Shown here piece after piece: positions 43,320-52,279 of a DNA stretch of 64,000 bases. Source of the stretch: JACTMJ01 sp039812845 (GTDB lineage: Bacteria > Acidobacteriota > Terriglobia > Bryobacterales > Bryobacteraceae); NCBI GenBank assembly GCA_039812845.1, contig JBDIBK010000002.1:17539-81538 (forward strand), in the 5' to 3' direction. Below the pieces are notes generated by a model that ran no database searches, had not been told where the DNA came from, and was given only the letters and a program-made list of their open reading frames with translations. Every line of letters begins with the position of its first letter. Position 1 is the first letter of the stretch. Position numbers and translations under genes: made by a program.

Positions 43320-44882
43320 CTAAATCTTCTTCGGAGGCGGGGCTTCCACGTAGGACGATTCCTTCGGCTGCTCATTCGCAAACTGGTCGTCGTCCTTCAC
43401 TTCTTTCTTGAGCGCGTACAGACGCTCCTTTAGTTTCGCGACAACTTCCTGGGCTTTGGGGTCGTTGTAAATATTATTCATCTCGTGGGGATCGGCAAGC
43501 AGGTCGTAGCACTCCCACTGGTCTTTTTTCCAAAAATAAATCAGCTTGTGGCTGGCCGTGCGAATGCCATAGTGCGCCCGCGTATTGTGATCGCCGGGAT
43601 CGTGGTAGTAGCGGTAGTACATGGCATCCCGCCAATCGGCGGGCGTCGTCCCTTTCCAGATCGGCACCAGGCTGCGGCCCTGCATATCAGCCGGGACCGC
43701 CGCTCCCGCGAGATCCAGAAACGTGGGAGCAAAGTCGCAGTTGATTCCAATTGCTTCCGAAGTTCCCTTGGCCGGCACCGTGCCGGGCCAGCGCACCAGG
43801 AAGGGCATGCGGAGGGATTCCTCGTACATGAAGCGCTTGTCGTACATGCCGTGCTCGCCCAAGAAGAAGCCCTGGTCGCTCGTGTAGATAACCACGGTAT
43901 TTTCCCGGAGGCCGTTGGCGTCCAGCCAATCGAGCATGCGTCCCACGTTGTCGTCCACGCTTTGGACGACGGCGAGGTAATCCTGCATGTAGCGCTGGTA
44001 TTTCCAATCTTCCAGTTCCTTGCCCTTCAGCGTCTTCTTCACACCCCCAACCTCTGTTTCCACTTCCGTGGGTTTCGTCTGCATCCATTCGCGGCGGGCA
44101 GCGCCCTCCAGGTTGGCGGGTGGGGTGAGCTTGAGATCTCGCCGGGTCATGTCCCGGAACACAGACTGTTGCTGTTCGCGAATGGCATCGGTCCGGGTGG
44201 CGTAGTCGTCGCGCAGATTCTCCGGTTCCGGGATGTGTTTGTTCTCAAACATCTTCCGGTGTTTTTCGTCCGGCTCCCAGCTTCGATGCGGCGCTTTGTG
44301 GTGCGACATCACGAAGAAGGGCTTATCCGCGGGGCGGTTCTTAATTGCATCAATCGTAATGTCCGTGGTCACGTCGGTAACGTAGCCGGGGTAGGTCTGC
44401 GAGCCGTCCTTGTCGTAGAACACGGGGTCGTGATAGATGCCCTGGCCGGGAAGGATATTCCAGTAATCGAAGCCCGTGGGGTTGCTGCCCAGGTGCCATT
44501 TGCCGATCATCGCCGTGTAGTAGCCCGCCCTCTGCAAGAGCTTCGCGACGGTTTGCTGTGAGCCGTCGAAGCGGTTAAAGACAGGCACTCCATTGAGATG
44601 GCTGTACTTGCCGGTAAGGATGGTGGCGCGGCTTGGGGTGCAGATGGAGTTGGTGGCGAAGACCCGGTCCATTCGCATGCCTTCGCTCGCGAGGCGGTCC
44701 ATGTGGGGAGTCTCATTCACCTTGCTGCCATAACAACCGATGGCATTCGATGAGTGGTCGTCCGTCATGATGAAGAGGATGTTCGGCCTCTTGGCTCCAG
44801 CAGCCGGTTTGCAGGACGAGGCGGCAAGGGAAAGGCCCGCAAGCGAGGCCAGCAACATTTCGCGGCGTGAGATGGCTTTCAT
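43320..44882 (-). CDS. Exported cysteine-type sulfatase
   Basis: The 520-residue enzyme hydrolyses sulfate esters. The formylglycine motif is CTPSR (Cys81 in NSICTPSRATILTG), the form matured by anSME-type enzymes such as the one at 14675-15853. Metal-binding acids are at residues 41-42 (MTDDHSS), and the later catalytic GKWHLG and MSHHKAPH segments are present. The N-terminus (ISRREMLLASLAGLSLAASSC) looks like a twin-arginine signal with a possible lipobox, so export is expected. The ATG at 44882 is chosen because a GAGGGG lies ten bases upstream. It follows the AGE epimerase gene by 38 bases, so the two should be co-expressed to process sulfated sugars. Confidence 0.93.
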   Translation of the reverse strand: MKAISRREMLLASLAGLSLAASSCKPAAGAKRPNILFIMTDDHSSNAIGCYGSKVNETPHMDRLASEGMRMDRVFATNSICTPSRATILTGKYSHLNGVPVFNRFDGSQQTVAKLLQRAGYYTAMIGKWHLGSNPTGFDYWNILPGQGIYHDPVFYDKDGSQTYPGYVTDVTTDITIDAIKNRPADKPFFVMSHHKAPHRSWEPDEKHRKMFENKHIPEPENLRDDYATRTDAIREQQQSVFRDMTRRDLKLTPPANLEGAARREWMQTKPTEVETEVGGVKKTLKGKELEDWKYQRYMQDYLAVVQSVDDNVGRMLDWLDANGLRENTVVIYTSDQGFFLGEHGMYDKRFMYEESLRMPFLVRWPGTVPAKGTSEAIGINCDFAPTFLDLAGAAVPADMQGRSLVPIWKGTTPADWRDAMYYRYYHDPGDHNTRAHYGIRTASHKLIYFWKKDQWECYDLLADPHEMNNIYNDPKAQEVVAKLKERLYALKKEVKDDDQFANEQPKESSYVEAPPPKKI

Positions 44883-44920
44883 GATGCCCCTCATCATATA
44901 CCGCAAAACGCCGGAGCGCG

Positions 44921-46264
44921 TCAGGCGGGTGTTTCCAGCCGGTACAGACGCTTCATGCACTCGATCATCGCCCTGCCGTTGTGGTAGCCCGCCTTCCAGT
45001 TGTTCGCCTTGTCCCCGCCGGGGCTGTCCGGGCCGGGAACTCGCGCGCGCCACTCACCGGACTCGCGATCCACGAGTTTCGTTCTCACCAGATTCCAGGT
45101 TTGCTCGAAGATGTCGAGGAAGCGCGGCTGGCCGGTCAATTCAAACATCGTGAGCGCGCTCACCAGCACCTCGGACTGCACCCACCAGGACTTCTCGCGG
45201 TTGGAAGCGGGCGCACCCGGCTCCCCCGCATAATAGAGCCCGCCCTGCGAAGAGTCGTATCCGTGCTTGAGGGCGTAATCCCACAGCGCGGAGAAGAGGT
45301 CGCGGAGCGGGTAGCTGGAATGCCCCAGCGCCCGGTTGGCATCGGCGAGCAGCCAGACGTTCTCAATGTCGTGGCCATAGGATACGCGCCCGCTGGCACC
45401 GTCGGTAATGGGCGTCCAATCCCGCTCGTGCTTGTCCGTGCAAGCGCCCAGATGCTTCCGCACCACGGCGTTGCTCTGGATCTGCATCAGTTCCTCAAGG
45501 CGGCCGCGCACGAACGGACTCTCCTTCGCATCCAGGTAAGTCGTGAACGCCTCCAGGAGGTGGAGGTGCGTATTCATGAGCTTCCAGTGCGAAGGTCCCA
45601 TATAGCCCGCCGTGCCCTTGGGCGGCTTCTTCCAATCGCGTTCAAAGAACTCTTCGTAGCCGCCATAGGTTGCGTCGTAGGCCCGGCGCTCCAGCAGTTC
45701 CGCCAAGCGGTCCGCCAGGGTGAGAGGTTCCTGGTCTCCGCTGGCACGGTGGTATTCGGCGAGGGCGTAGAGCGCGAAACTCTGGCCATAGAGGTGCTTC
45801 GCGGGCATCGGCACCTTGCCCGCGACGGGATCCAGCATCCAATAGAAGCCGCCGTGCTCGGCATCCCACATGCGGTCTCTTAGAAAGTGGAAGCCGTGCC
45901 GCGCGGCGGCCAGCAGATCCTGCCGGACGGGCAATCCCCGGCCTTCGAAATCGTTGCGGCTGGCTCTCGAAAAGAGCCATAGCGTGCGGGCCTGGGTGAC
46001 GATGGCTTTCGTGTTCTCCGCCTTGCGCGCGCCCGCTTCGTCGAAGTGCATGTAATAGCCGCCGTGCTCCCGGTCGATCGACTTATCCAGCCAGAATCGC
46101 AGGATGTTCGCCCGCAGCACTTCGTTCAATTCCGCCCGCCACGCCTCAGATTTTGCGGTGCCGAACGGGCGGCTCTCCTGGGCGGCCGCGCGGCTGTTTC
46201 CGGCGACAGCGCCGAGCGCGGCCAGGCCTCCCGCGCGGCTCAGCCACCGCCTCCGTGTCTCCAT
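44921..46264 (-). CDS. Exported AGE-family (N-acylglucosamine 2-epimerase-like) enzyme
   Basis: The 447-residue protein has a Tat-like signal (METRRRWLSRAGGLAALGAVAG), then an (alpha/alpha)6 barrel typical of AGE epimerases and related isomerases (ILRFWLDKSIDREHGGYYMHFDEAG; GYDSSQGGLYYAGEPGAP). Members interconvert sugar epimers, mostly N-acetylglucosamine/N-acetylmannosamine or mannose/glucose. A secreted one could act on released oligosaccharides. A GGAGGAGAGGA ribosome site sits directly before the ATG. It heads the epimerase-sulfatase pair and is divergent from glpF. Confidence 0.92.
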   Translation of the reverse strand: METRRRWLSRAGGLAALGAVAGNSRAAAQESRPFGTAKSEAWRAELNEVLRANILRFWLDKSIDREHGGYYMHFDEAGARKAENTKAIVTQARTLWLFSRASRNDFEGRGLPVRQDLLAAARHGFHFLRDRMWDAEHGGFYWMLDPVAGKVPMPAKHLYGQSFALYALAEYHRASGDQEPLTLADRLAELLERRAYDATYGGYEEFFERDWKKPPKGTAGYMGPSHWKLMNTHLHLLEAFTTYLDAKESPFVRGRLEELMQIQSNAVVRKHLGACTDKHERDWTPITDGASGRVSYGHDIENVWLLADANRALGHSSYPLRDLFSALWDYALKHGYDSSQGGLYYAGEPGAPASNREKSWWVQSEVLVSALTMFELTGQPRFLDIFEQTWNLVRTKLVDRESGEWRARVPGPDSPGGDKANNWKAGYHNGRAMIECMKRLYRLETPA

Positions 46265-46312
46265 TCCTCTCCTCCTCCGCGATGAACCTGCCTAATGATA
46301 CACTCATGCGGT

Positions 46313-47083
46313 ATGCCGCAAAGAGGCCTCCGCGCCGAGCTGATCGCCGAGTTTATCGGCACCGCGATTTTGATGCTGTTTGGGCAGGGAGTGGTGGCGA
46401 TGGTGCTGCTTTTCGGCACCGGCGTTCCCGGCGAGGTGGTGAAGGGCGGCTTCACGAATATCGTCATCGGCTGGGGCCTGGGTGTGACCTTCGGCATTTA
46501 CACCGCGGGCAAGATTTCCGGCGCGCACTTGAACCCCGCCGTTACTCTGGCATTCGCGTGCTTTAGGCGGTTCCCGTGGCGAAAAGTGCTGCCTTACTCG
46601 CTGGCGCAGGTGGCGGGGGCGTTCTTATCCTCCGCGCTGGTCTATTGGAACTACCTGCCGGCCTTCGACAAGGTGGACCCGCTGCGCATGAACACGGCGG
46701 GTGTGTTCACGACCTTCCCCGCATTCCCCGAGATCTTGCAGGCCGGCTTCCTCGACCAGGTGATTGGGACGGCACTGCTGCTGTTTCTGATCTTCGCGCT
46801 GGTGGACGAGGACAACCAGCCTTCCGGCATTCTGACGCCGATGTTAATTGGCCTTACGGTGGTGGCCATCGGCATCTCGTTCGGCGGCATGCACGGCTAC
46901 GCCATCAACCCGGCGCGCGACTTCGGCCCGCGCCTGTTCGTGGCGCTGGCCGGCTTCCGCAACAACGGGCTCACCGATGGCGGTCACATCTTCTGGGTGC
47001 CCATCGTCGCCCCGCTCCTCGGCGGCGTCCTTGGCGGCTGGCTCTACGATGCGGGTATCCGCCGCAACCTTCCGCGGCCGTAG
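46313..47083 (+). CDS. glpF: Aquaglyceroporin GlpF-type
   Basis: The protein of about 256 residues has six membrane helices and the two NPA half-helices, HLNPAVTLA and AINPARDFGPRL. The aspartate after the second NPAR is the mark of glycerol-conducting members, so it should allow glycerol and similar polyols, not only water. The ATG at 46313 (MPQRGLRAE) is preferred; another in frame at 46295 would add six residues and neither has a clear Shine-Dalgarno. It is divergent from the AGE gene, with ssb following after 63 bases. Confidence 0.93.
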   Translation: MPQRGLRAELIAEFIGTAILMLFGQGVVAMVLLFGTGVPGEVVKGGFTNIVIGWGLGVTFGIYTAGKISGAHLNPAVTLAFACFRRFPWRKVLPYSLAQVAGAFLSSALVYWNYLPAFDKVDPLRMNTAGVFTTFPAFPEILQAGFLDQVIGTALLLFLIFALVDEDNQPSGILTPMLIGLTVVAIGISFGGMHGYAINPARDFGPRLFVALAGFRNNGLTDGGHIFWVPIVAPLLGGVLGGWLYDAGIRRNLPRP

Positions 47084-47146
47084 CACCCTCGGCCTCGGCG
47101 ACCTTCGCGGTTCTTCGACGCGCTTCTATGAGATACTCTCGAAGAT

Positions 47147-47596
47147 ATGGCTCGCAGCGTAAACAAAGTCATGTTGATCGGCAACCTGGGGCGGGATGCG
47201 GAGACCAAGTTCACGCCTTCCGGGCAGGCCCGCACCACCTTCAGCATCGCCACCACACGCCAATGGAAAGACCGCCAGACCGGCGAGAACAAAGAGCAAA
47301 CCGATTGGCACAACATCGTCGCCTGGGGCAAGGAACGCGTGGCGGACTATTTGAAAAAGGGCAAGCAGATCTACGTGGAGGGCCGCCTCACCACGCGGAG
47401 CTATGAGAACAACGAGGGCAAGACGACCTACATCACCGAAGTGATCGCGGACGATATCGTTCTGCTCGGTGGCGGCGGCGACGATGGCGGTGGCTATTCC
47501 GGCGGCCAAGGCCGACAAAGCCGGGGCGACGACTCCGGCGGGCATCACGACCAGTCTTCGAACTTCTCGGCCTCCGACGACGACATCCCTTTCTAG
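47147..47596 (+). CDS. ssb: Single-stranded DNA-binding protein
   Basis: The 149-residue protein has an OB fold (VNKVMLIGNLGRDAETKFTPSGQARTTFSIATTR; DWHNIVAWGKERVADYLKKGKQIYVEGRL), a flexible glycine/aspartate-rich tail, and the acidic tip DDDIPF that binds repair and replication partners. It coats single-stranded DNA as a tetramer. The sequence is standard for the family. It has its own space after glpF and converges on the DUF2905 gene. Confidence 0.97.
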   Translation: MARSVNKVMLIGNLGRDAETKFTPSGQARTTFSIATTRQWKDRQTGENKEQTDWHNIVAWGKERVADYLKKGKQIYVEGRLTTRSYENNEGKTTYITEVIADDIVLLGGGGDDGGGYSGGQGRQSRGDDSGGHHDQSSNFSASDDDIPF

Positions 47597-47623
47597 GCGC
47601 GTCGCTCCGCGTGAGATGCCGCG

Positions 47624-47872
47624 CTACCGGCGGCCCAGCCACCCGAAGAGCAGGCTGAGCAGAGCGCTCAGAACGAGGCAGGTGACGACTGGGAAGTAGA
47701 CCGTGGAAGACTGGCCCTTCCAGACAATGTCGCCGGGCAAGCGCCCGAGCTTCCCGAGGAACGTTCCCAGCCCGAAGGGCAGTTTATCCGCGAACAGAAA
47801 GAGGGAACCGGCCGCGCTGAGCACGAGACCGAACATGAGCAGTGCGCGGCCAATTTCCTCTTTCATCCCCAT
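47624..47872 (-). CDS. DUF2905 small membrane protein
   Basis: An 82-residue protein with two hydrophobic helices (LMFGLVLSAAGSLFLFADKLPFGLG and VYFPVVTCLVLSALLSLLFGWLGRR). The KLGRLPGDIVWKG loop between them is the DUF2905 signature. The function of the family is unknown. A GAGAGG ribosome site lies six bases ahead of the ATG. It follows the alpha/beta hydrolase gene on the same strand by 42 bases. Confidence 0.92.
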   Translation of the reverse strand: MGMKEEIGRALLMFGLVLSAAGSLFLFADKLPFGLGTFLGKLGRLPGDIVWKGQSSTVYFPVVTCLVLSALLSLLFGWLGRR

Positions 47873-47914
47873 AGACGCCTCTCCCGAGCTTGGCGGTACA
47901 TCGCTCGCCGAAAT

Positions 47915-49162
47915 CTAGCTCTCCCGCAGGTGCCGGTCAAGCCAGGCAAAGGCCTCGTTCTGCATGTTGAGGCTGAAGATGTGCGGGTGATCGTAGAACT
48001 CGCCCCGGAAACGATCCGCCACGCCCGCCTTGCGGTAACCGGCCGCGATTTGCGTAACGGATTCCCGCATTCCTTCAAGCGGGAACAGCCCATCCCTGGA
48101 GCACTGCAGCACCATCAGCGCGCGCGGCGCGGTGAGCGTCGCAACATCGGGAAAATCGAGATCCCGGTGGAGAGCCGGGAGGAAATGGATGAACGAGTGC
48201 GTATCGACGTGGGCCCTCAGCATGGGCTTCGCCGTGGACATGAAGCCCGCGACGCACGCGGCGCGGATGCGGGGGTCCAGGGCCGCCAGATAGAGCGAAC
48301 GGTAACCGCCCATGGAAACGCCCAGGCAGCCAATGCGCTTGGGGTCCACCTCCGGCAGGCCGCTCAGATAGTCGACGGTGCGGATATCGTCCCAGAAGAC
48401 CACTCCCGGCCAGGTCGCCCCAGCCAGGGTGAGCGACTTCACGATCGTGGATTCCTTTGCCGCGCAGATCCGGCTGAAGCGCCGCACCTCTTCGACGCTC
48501 ATCGAATCGCGGTCGGCGGCTTTCGGCAGATCCCGGTCCAGCACGATGCGCCGCTCGCCGAACCCAAAGGCATCAATCGAGATCACGACATAGCCGCGCT
48601 GCACGAGCGCCGTGGCGGTGGGGCGGGATTCATAGTTCTCGCGATGATAGGGGACCATGGCAGGGTGATTCCGGGTGCCCCCGGCGTTGAGGTCCACCAC
48701 CTTCTCTTTGCCGAAGAGGAACATGCCGCCATGGGAGTGCAGATCCACGATGCCCGGCGCGGGGCCGCTCAGGTTCTTGGGCACAAGCACGTAGGCGGGG
48801 ACGCGGAAGTGGGGAGTGGTGCGAAAGGCGATGCGCCGCCGTGTGTAGCTGCCGCAATCGACAGTTTCGAGCACTTCGGGCTGAGGATCGACGGGCTCCG
48901 GGCGATAGAGCAGGGCGTCGAAGACGGCTTGACGGGCCGCGGCTTCAAAGGCCGCGTGGGACTGGAAGCGGGAGCCGAGGAACGACAACCGGTAAGTATT
49001 CTGGCGGAGGAGCGCCTCCACATCGGCAAAGCGGCTGCCGAGATCGGCGGGGGGCATCGCGGGGGAAGAACTTGCGGACTGCGGAGCGCCCGTGGCCGCG
49101 AGAGCGGGAAGCGCGGCGGCGGCGCCGGCAGTGCGCAGAAAATCGAGTCGTGTTGGTTTCAT
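47915..49162 (-). CDS. Exported alpha/beta hydrolase (abhydrolase/acetyl-xylan-esterase-like)
   Basis: The 415-residue protein has a Tat- or Sec-like signal (MKPTRLDFLRTAGAAAALPALAATG). The nucleophile elbow is GVSMGG, and the acid and base of the triad are probably in CSRDGLFPLEGM and YDHPHIFS. The oxyanion segment VDLHSHGGMFLFGKEKV lies early. The overall layout resembles the large bacterial esterase family often found with polysaccharide-degrading genes. It may remove acetyl or other esters from sugars. The substrate is not known. Confidence 0.88.
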   Translation of the reverse strand: MKPTRLDFLRTAGAAAALPALAATGAPQSASSSPAMPPADLGSRFADVEALLRQNTYRLSFLGSRFQSHAAFEAAARQAVFDALLYRPEPVDPQPEVLETVDCGSYTRRRIAFRTTPHFRVPAYVLVPKNLSGPAPGIVDLHSHGGMFLFGKEKVVDLNAGGTRNHPAMVPYHRENYESRPTATALVQRGYVVISIDAFGFGERRIVLDRDLPKAADRDSMSVEEVRRFSRICAAKESTIVKSLTLAGATWPGVVFWDDIRTVDYLSGLPEVDPKRIGCLGVSMGGYRSLYLAALDPRIRAACVAGFMSTAKPMLRAHVDTHSFIHFLPALHRDLDFPDVATLTAPRALMVLQCSRDGLFPLEGMRESVTQIAAGYRKAGVADRFRGEFYDHPHIFSLNMQNEAFAWLDRHLRES

Positions 49163-49644
49163 CGCCTGTCTCCACTACGAGCTTATCGCGACGAGCCGAT
49201 AGCGGAGGCGGAAGCAACGCGGCCGGGCTATTGTGGCGATGGCGTTCGCGAGGCGGAAGAGTGGCCGGGACGGATGGCGTGCAGCAGAGCTTTCAGCAAA
49301 AACAGCGCGCTGACACTGGCGATTGCCAGTGAGGCGGAGAGCACAACCACGATAGAAAGGACGATCATTCCGTTCAACGCTCACCTATGTCACAAGATGG
49401 AGCCGGGCCGCCCGATGCAAAACCCGGTCTCAAAGCAGAATAAGCAATCCGACTGCCATTTGGCTAGCATTTTCTGAAATTTCCTTTTGTGACCGATTTT
49501 TGGGGGAATGGGCGACGATCCCCGAAACCGCTTGCGTTGCTAGCGGCCACGGCCGCACGTCAGCCGTGTAGATTCTGCCATGTGCTCGCCTCGGCAATGT
49601 AATGCGGGCACGACTTGGGGCGGATTCGATAAGGTGAGAAGGAT
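49163..49644. other. Intergenic region upstream of the sialidase-like gene
   Basis: About 480 bases between divergent genes. It contains a small minus-strand open frame (49228-49368) described separately. Around 49440-49510 it is somewhat AT-rich (for example TTTTCTGAAATTTCCTTTTG) and may hold promoters for both flanking genes. I see no clear terminator. Confidence 0.45.
49228..49368 (-). CDS. Possible 46-residue small membrane protein
   Basis: An ATG at 49368 opens a frame with a strongly hydrophobic N-terminus (MIVLSIVVVLSASLAIASVS, then ALFLLKALLHAI) and a short polar tail. An AGGTGAG lies about 16 bases upstream, rather far for a Shine-Dalgarno. The composition is typical of a single-helix small membrane protein. 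No family is recognised, and it may be chance in a GC-rich region. Confidence 0.35.
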   Translation of the reverse strand: MIVLSIVVVLSASLAIASVSALFLLKALLHAIRPGHSSASRTPSPQ

Positions 49645-50802
49645 ATGATTTCTCGCCGCTCCTTTGTCTCCACTCCCTCGCTCGTTGCCGCCGGCGTCGC
49701 TGCTGCGACAGCCTTCCCCCGCGCGAACGCGCAGGAGCGGATGCCAGCCACGGTGGAAGCGGCCAAGGTGATCAGCCAGGAGCCGGAGTATTACAACGGC
49801 TGGGGAACCGTGGCTCGGGATGTCAATGGCACGCTGTTCACGGTGGCGTCGGGAGGGCGGGAATCCCATGTGTGCCCGTTCGGGCGCGTGGAACTGATGC
49901 GCTCCCATGATGACGGCCGCACCTGGACCTGGCCGGAAGTGCTGATGGACACGGCGATCGACGATCGGGATGCGGGCATCTGCGTGACCCCAAGAGGGAG
50001 CCTGCTGGTGACGACCTTCACTTCCCTCGCCTATGAATCCACGCTTGCCCGAAGGGGCGCGGAGTGGCCGGAAGATCGGCGCGCCCGCTGGAACGCCGCC
50101 CACAATCGCCTGAACGCGGCTCAGCGCGCGGCGCTGCTCGACACCTGGATGCTGCGCTCTCCCGACGGCGGGGTAACCTGGTCCGCCCCCTACCGGGTGC
50201 CGCTGAACAGCCCGCACGGCCCGGTGGCGCTGCGGGATGGGCGGCTCCTCTACGCGGGGAAGGAACTCTGGACGGAAGGCCAGCACGCGGGCATCTCCTT
50301 CTCCAGCGATGACGGCGTGACCTGGACGCCCATGCGGAGGCTGCCGGTGCGCGACGGAGACACCGTGACGAAGTATCACGAACTGCATGCCGTCGAAGCG
50401 CCGTCCGGCAAGCTGATCGTGCAGATCCGCAATGCCAACACGAACAATGAGGGCGAGACGCTGCAGACCGAATCCACCGACGGCGGGGCAACCTGGACGA
50501 CGCCGCATTCGATCGGCGTCTGGGGCCTGCCTTCGCATCTGCTGCGGCTGCGGAGCGGGCGATTGCTGATGGCCTACGGATACCGGCGCGCGCCCTTCGG
50601 GAATCAGGCCCGGTGGAGCGACGATGAGGGAGCAACGTGGTCCGCCCCCATCGCGATCAGCAGCGACGGCATGGGAGGCGACCTCGGTTATCCTTCGACG
50701 GTGGAACTCGCCGACGGCTCGCTCTATACCGTCTGGTATGAGCGTCTGCGCACGTCGCCGCGGGCCGTGCTGCGGGCCGCGCGCTGGAGGCTTTCCGAGT
50801 AG
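49645..50802 (+). CDS. Exported sialidase-like protein (BNR/Asp-box)
   Basis: The 385-residue protein has a twin-arginine signal (MISRRSFVSTPSLVAAGVAA) and a six-bladed beta-propeller. Five Asp-box motifs are visible (SHDDGRTW, SPDGGVTW, SSDDGVTW, STDGGATW, SDDEGATW). Arginine and glutamate residues typical of the sialidase active site are probably among those near the N-terminus and at the later RNANTNNEGE segment, but I cannot assign them firmly. The fold serves exo-sialidases and other glycosidases, so the exact specificity is open. Confidence 0.88.
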   Translation: MISRRSFVSTPSLVAAGVAAATAFPRANAQERMPATVEAAKVISQEPEYYNGWGTVARDVNGTLFTVASGGRESHVCPFGRVELMRSHDDGRTWTWPEVLMDTAIDDRDAGICVTPRGSLLVTTFTSLAYESTLARRGAEWPEDRRARWNAAHNRLNAAQRAALLDTWMLRSPDGGVTWSAPYRVPLNSPHGPVALRDGRLLYAGKELWTEGQHAGISFSSDDGVTWTPMRRLPVRDGDTVTKYHELHAVEAPSGKLIVQIRNANTNNEGETLQTESTDGGATWTTPHSIGVWGLPSHLLRLRSGRLLMAYGYRRAPFGNQARWSDDEGATWSAPIAISSDGMGGDLGYPSTVELADGSLYTVWYERLRTSPRAVLRAARWRLSE

Positions 50803-50823
50803 GAAGCTCTCAGTGCGGCACGG

Positions 50824-51549
50824 TCAGGGGTGGGGGATCGCAGAGTCCGCCACCATCCACTCCAGCGCGTCGATGGTGGCGTACCCCTTCTCCACCAACG
50901 GATGATCCTTGGCAATGCCGATCGCGTCCTTGAGCGGCATGGCGTCGAAGACCAGCAGCGCTCCGGGTTCCGCGCCTTCGTAGGGATGGTTCGGTTTGCC
51001 GAGAAAGGCTCCGTCCATGCGAAGCTGCCTGCGCCGGTGCAGCTTCGCGAGGAAGTCCTGCTCCTTGCGCATCGTCTTCAGCGAGGGGTCCCGCTGCCCC
51101 TTCTCCGTGCGGCGCAGAAGGAGGAACGGCAGCTTCACCATGGCGGGTTTCGCCGCCGGGTCTCGCTGGGCAGCGTCCGCCAGCGGTTCGCCAAGGCGAT
51201 TGGGGCCGCGCCAGATCTGGAACACGGCGTGGAGCCGCCCGCGCTGCACCGCCGGGTCTTGCTCCGTGAGTCCGGCCGCTTCTTCAAGATTCGCGCAGCG
51301 GTAAATCACAATGCCGCGGATGGTCTCCGATCCTTCGAGCGGCCCCGCCGCCAGCAGTTTCCCGGACTCGCCCATCCGGCGCAGGAAGTCGATGTGTCCC
51401 CGCTGGATCTCCGCCGCCTCGGCCTCCGGAAGCACGACCCGATTCGCCTTCGCCAGCAGAAACCCGAAGCAAAACTCCTCCGCCAGCGCCGGTGGGGAGA
51501 AGGCTGCCACGAGAACGAGAACAAGCAGGAGCAAGGCCGATCGCCGCAT
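50824..51549 (-). CDS. Exported protein with two YCII-like domains
   Basis: The 241-residue protein starts at the ATG at 51549, which gives a signal peptide (MRRSALLLLVLVLVAAFSPPALA). Two ferredoxin-like YCII domains follow: the first around HIDFLRRMGESGKLLAAGPLEG, the second around FLAKLHRRRQLRMDGAFLG...GALLVFDAMPLKDAIGIAKDHPL. YCII domains usually occur singly in small cytoplasmic proteins with a conserved histidine. The duplication and export are unusual. Its reaction is unknown. The frame continues upstream but loses coding character. Confidence 0.85.
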   Translation of the reverse strand: MRRSALLLLVLVLVAAFSPPALAEEFCFGFLLAKANRVVLPEAEAAEIQRGHIDFLRRMGESGKLLAAGPLEGSETIRGIVIYRCANLEEAAGLTEQDPAVQRGRLHAVFQIWRGPNRLGEPLADAAQRDPAAKPAMVKLPFLLLRRTEKGQRDPSLKTMRKEQDFLAKLHRRRQLRMDGAFLGKPNHPYEGAEPGALLVFDAMPLKDAIGIAKDHPLVEKGYATIDALEWMVADSAIPHP

Positions 51550-51621
51550 AAAAATAGGATAGCCGCAACCGTGCGTTAGGTTACCCAAAAGCTGCGGCCG
51601 CCGCCCGTTTCGCTTGTGTCG

Positions 51622-51645
51622 CTGTGGCAAGTGTTTGAGCCACAG
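51622..51645. repeat. Inverted repeat CTGTGGC-N10-GCCACAG
   Basis: A perfect seven-base inverted repeat with a ten-base spacer, between the YCII gene start and the acyltransferase genes. It could be a two-turn operator or a small hairpin. It is 12 bases from a second palindrome. Confidence 0.5.
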
Positions 51646-51657
51646 TATGCAGCACCG

Positions 51658-51672
51658 GTACGTGTCACGTAC
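51658..51672. promoter_or_regulatory. Palindrome GTACGTG-T-CACGTAC
   Basis: A perfect seven-base inverted repeat centred on one base, a likely homodimer binding site. It lies about 110 bases upstream of the divergent YCII gene and about 610 bases ahead of the acyltransferase operon. Confidence 0.45.
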
Positions 51673-52279
51673 TTTGAGACACCCGGCATGGGAATGTGTT
51701 GACCGCCCTCCTTTGCTTCTTGGCCGGATGGAAGCGGTCTGTTGGTCCAAACCTCCGAGGGCAAGGGCAGTGGTTTTGGGGACCATCGGAGATTCCGCCG
51801 CTGGGTGCGTCCTTGGCCCGCCGCATGCGGCCCTGCGTCCGCAGGTGGGTAAATGAATGGGACTTGCGGCGGCTCTATCCAGACGTCGAGATTCAAACCG
51901 AAGACGGGGAAGAGGCGTTAGGGCCAACCTACACGACGGATGAGAACCTGGAGACCGCTCCGCGGGAGGACGCCGATCAGAGTGCCGCCCGCGTCTCTCG
52001 CCGTGCTGGACCGGATCTGAAAACGGCAATCGGTGCACACGCTCGCGAGACCCCATCGGGCAATCTGTCGCCGCGCGAAGGGCTGCCGCTCCCGAAAAGG
52101 GAGAAGGGTTTCTTCCGGGCCACCATTTTATATGAGCACGAGGGCACATCGGAGTGCGCTTCCCCACCCTGCGGGGCGTTGCCCGTGCCGCGGTTAGTGG
52201 CGTGCCTTGAACTGCTGTGCTTGAGCCACTGCGAAGGGGTGCATCCGGTCTCGCTATGCGAGAATGTTCAGGAGTGGCG

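Larger units (their letters stand above)
51550..52279. other. Gene-free region with palindromes ahead of the surface-polysaccharide patch
   Basis: 730 bases without a credible gene. Open frames on both strands are long but have poor codon structure and no recognisable protein. Two inverted repeats near 51622-51672 are described separately. The composition is less GC-rich than the flanks. It probably holds the promoter of the acyltransferase genes that follow. Confidence 0.5.
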
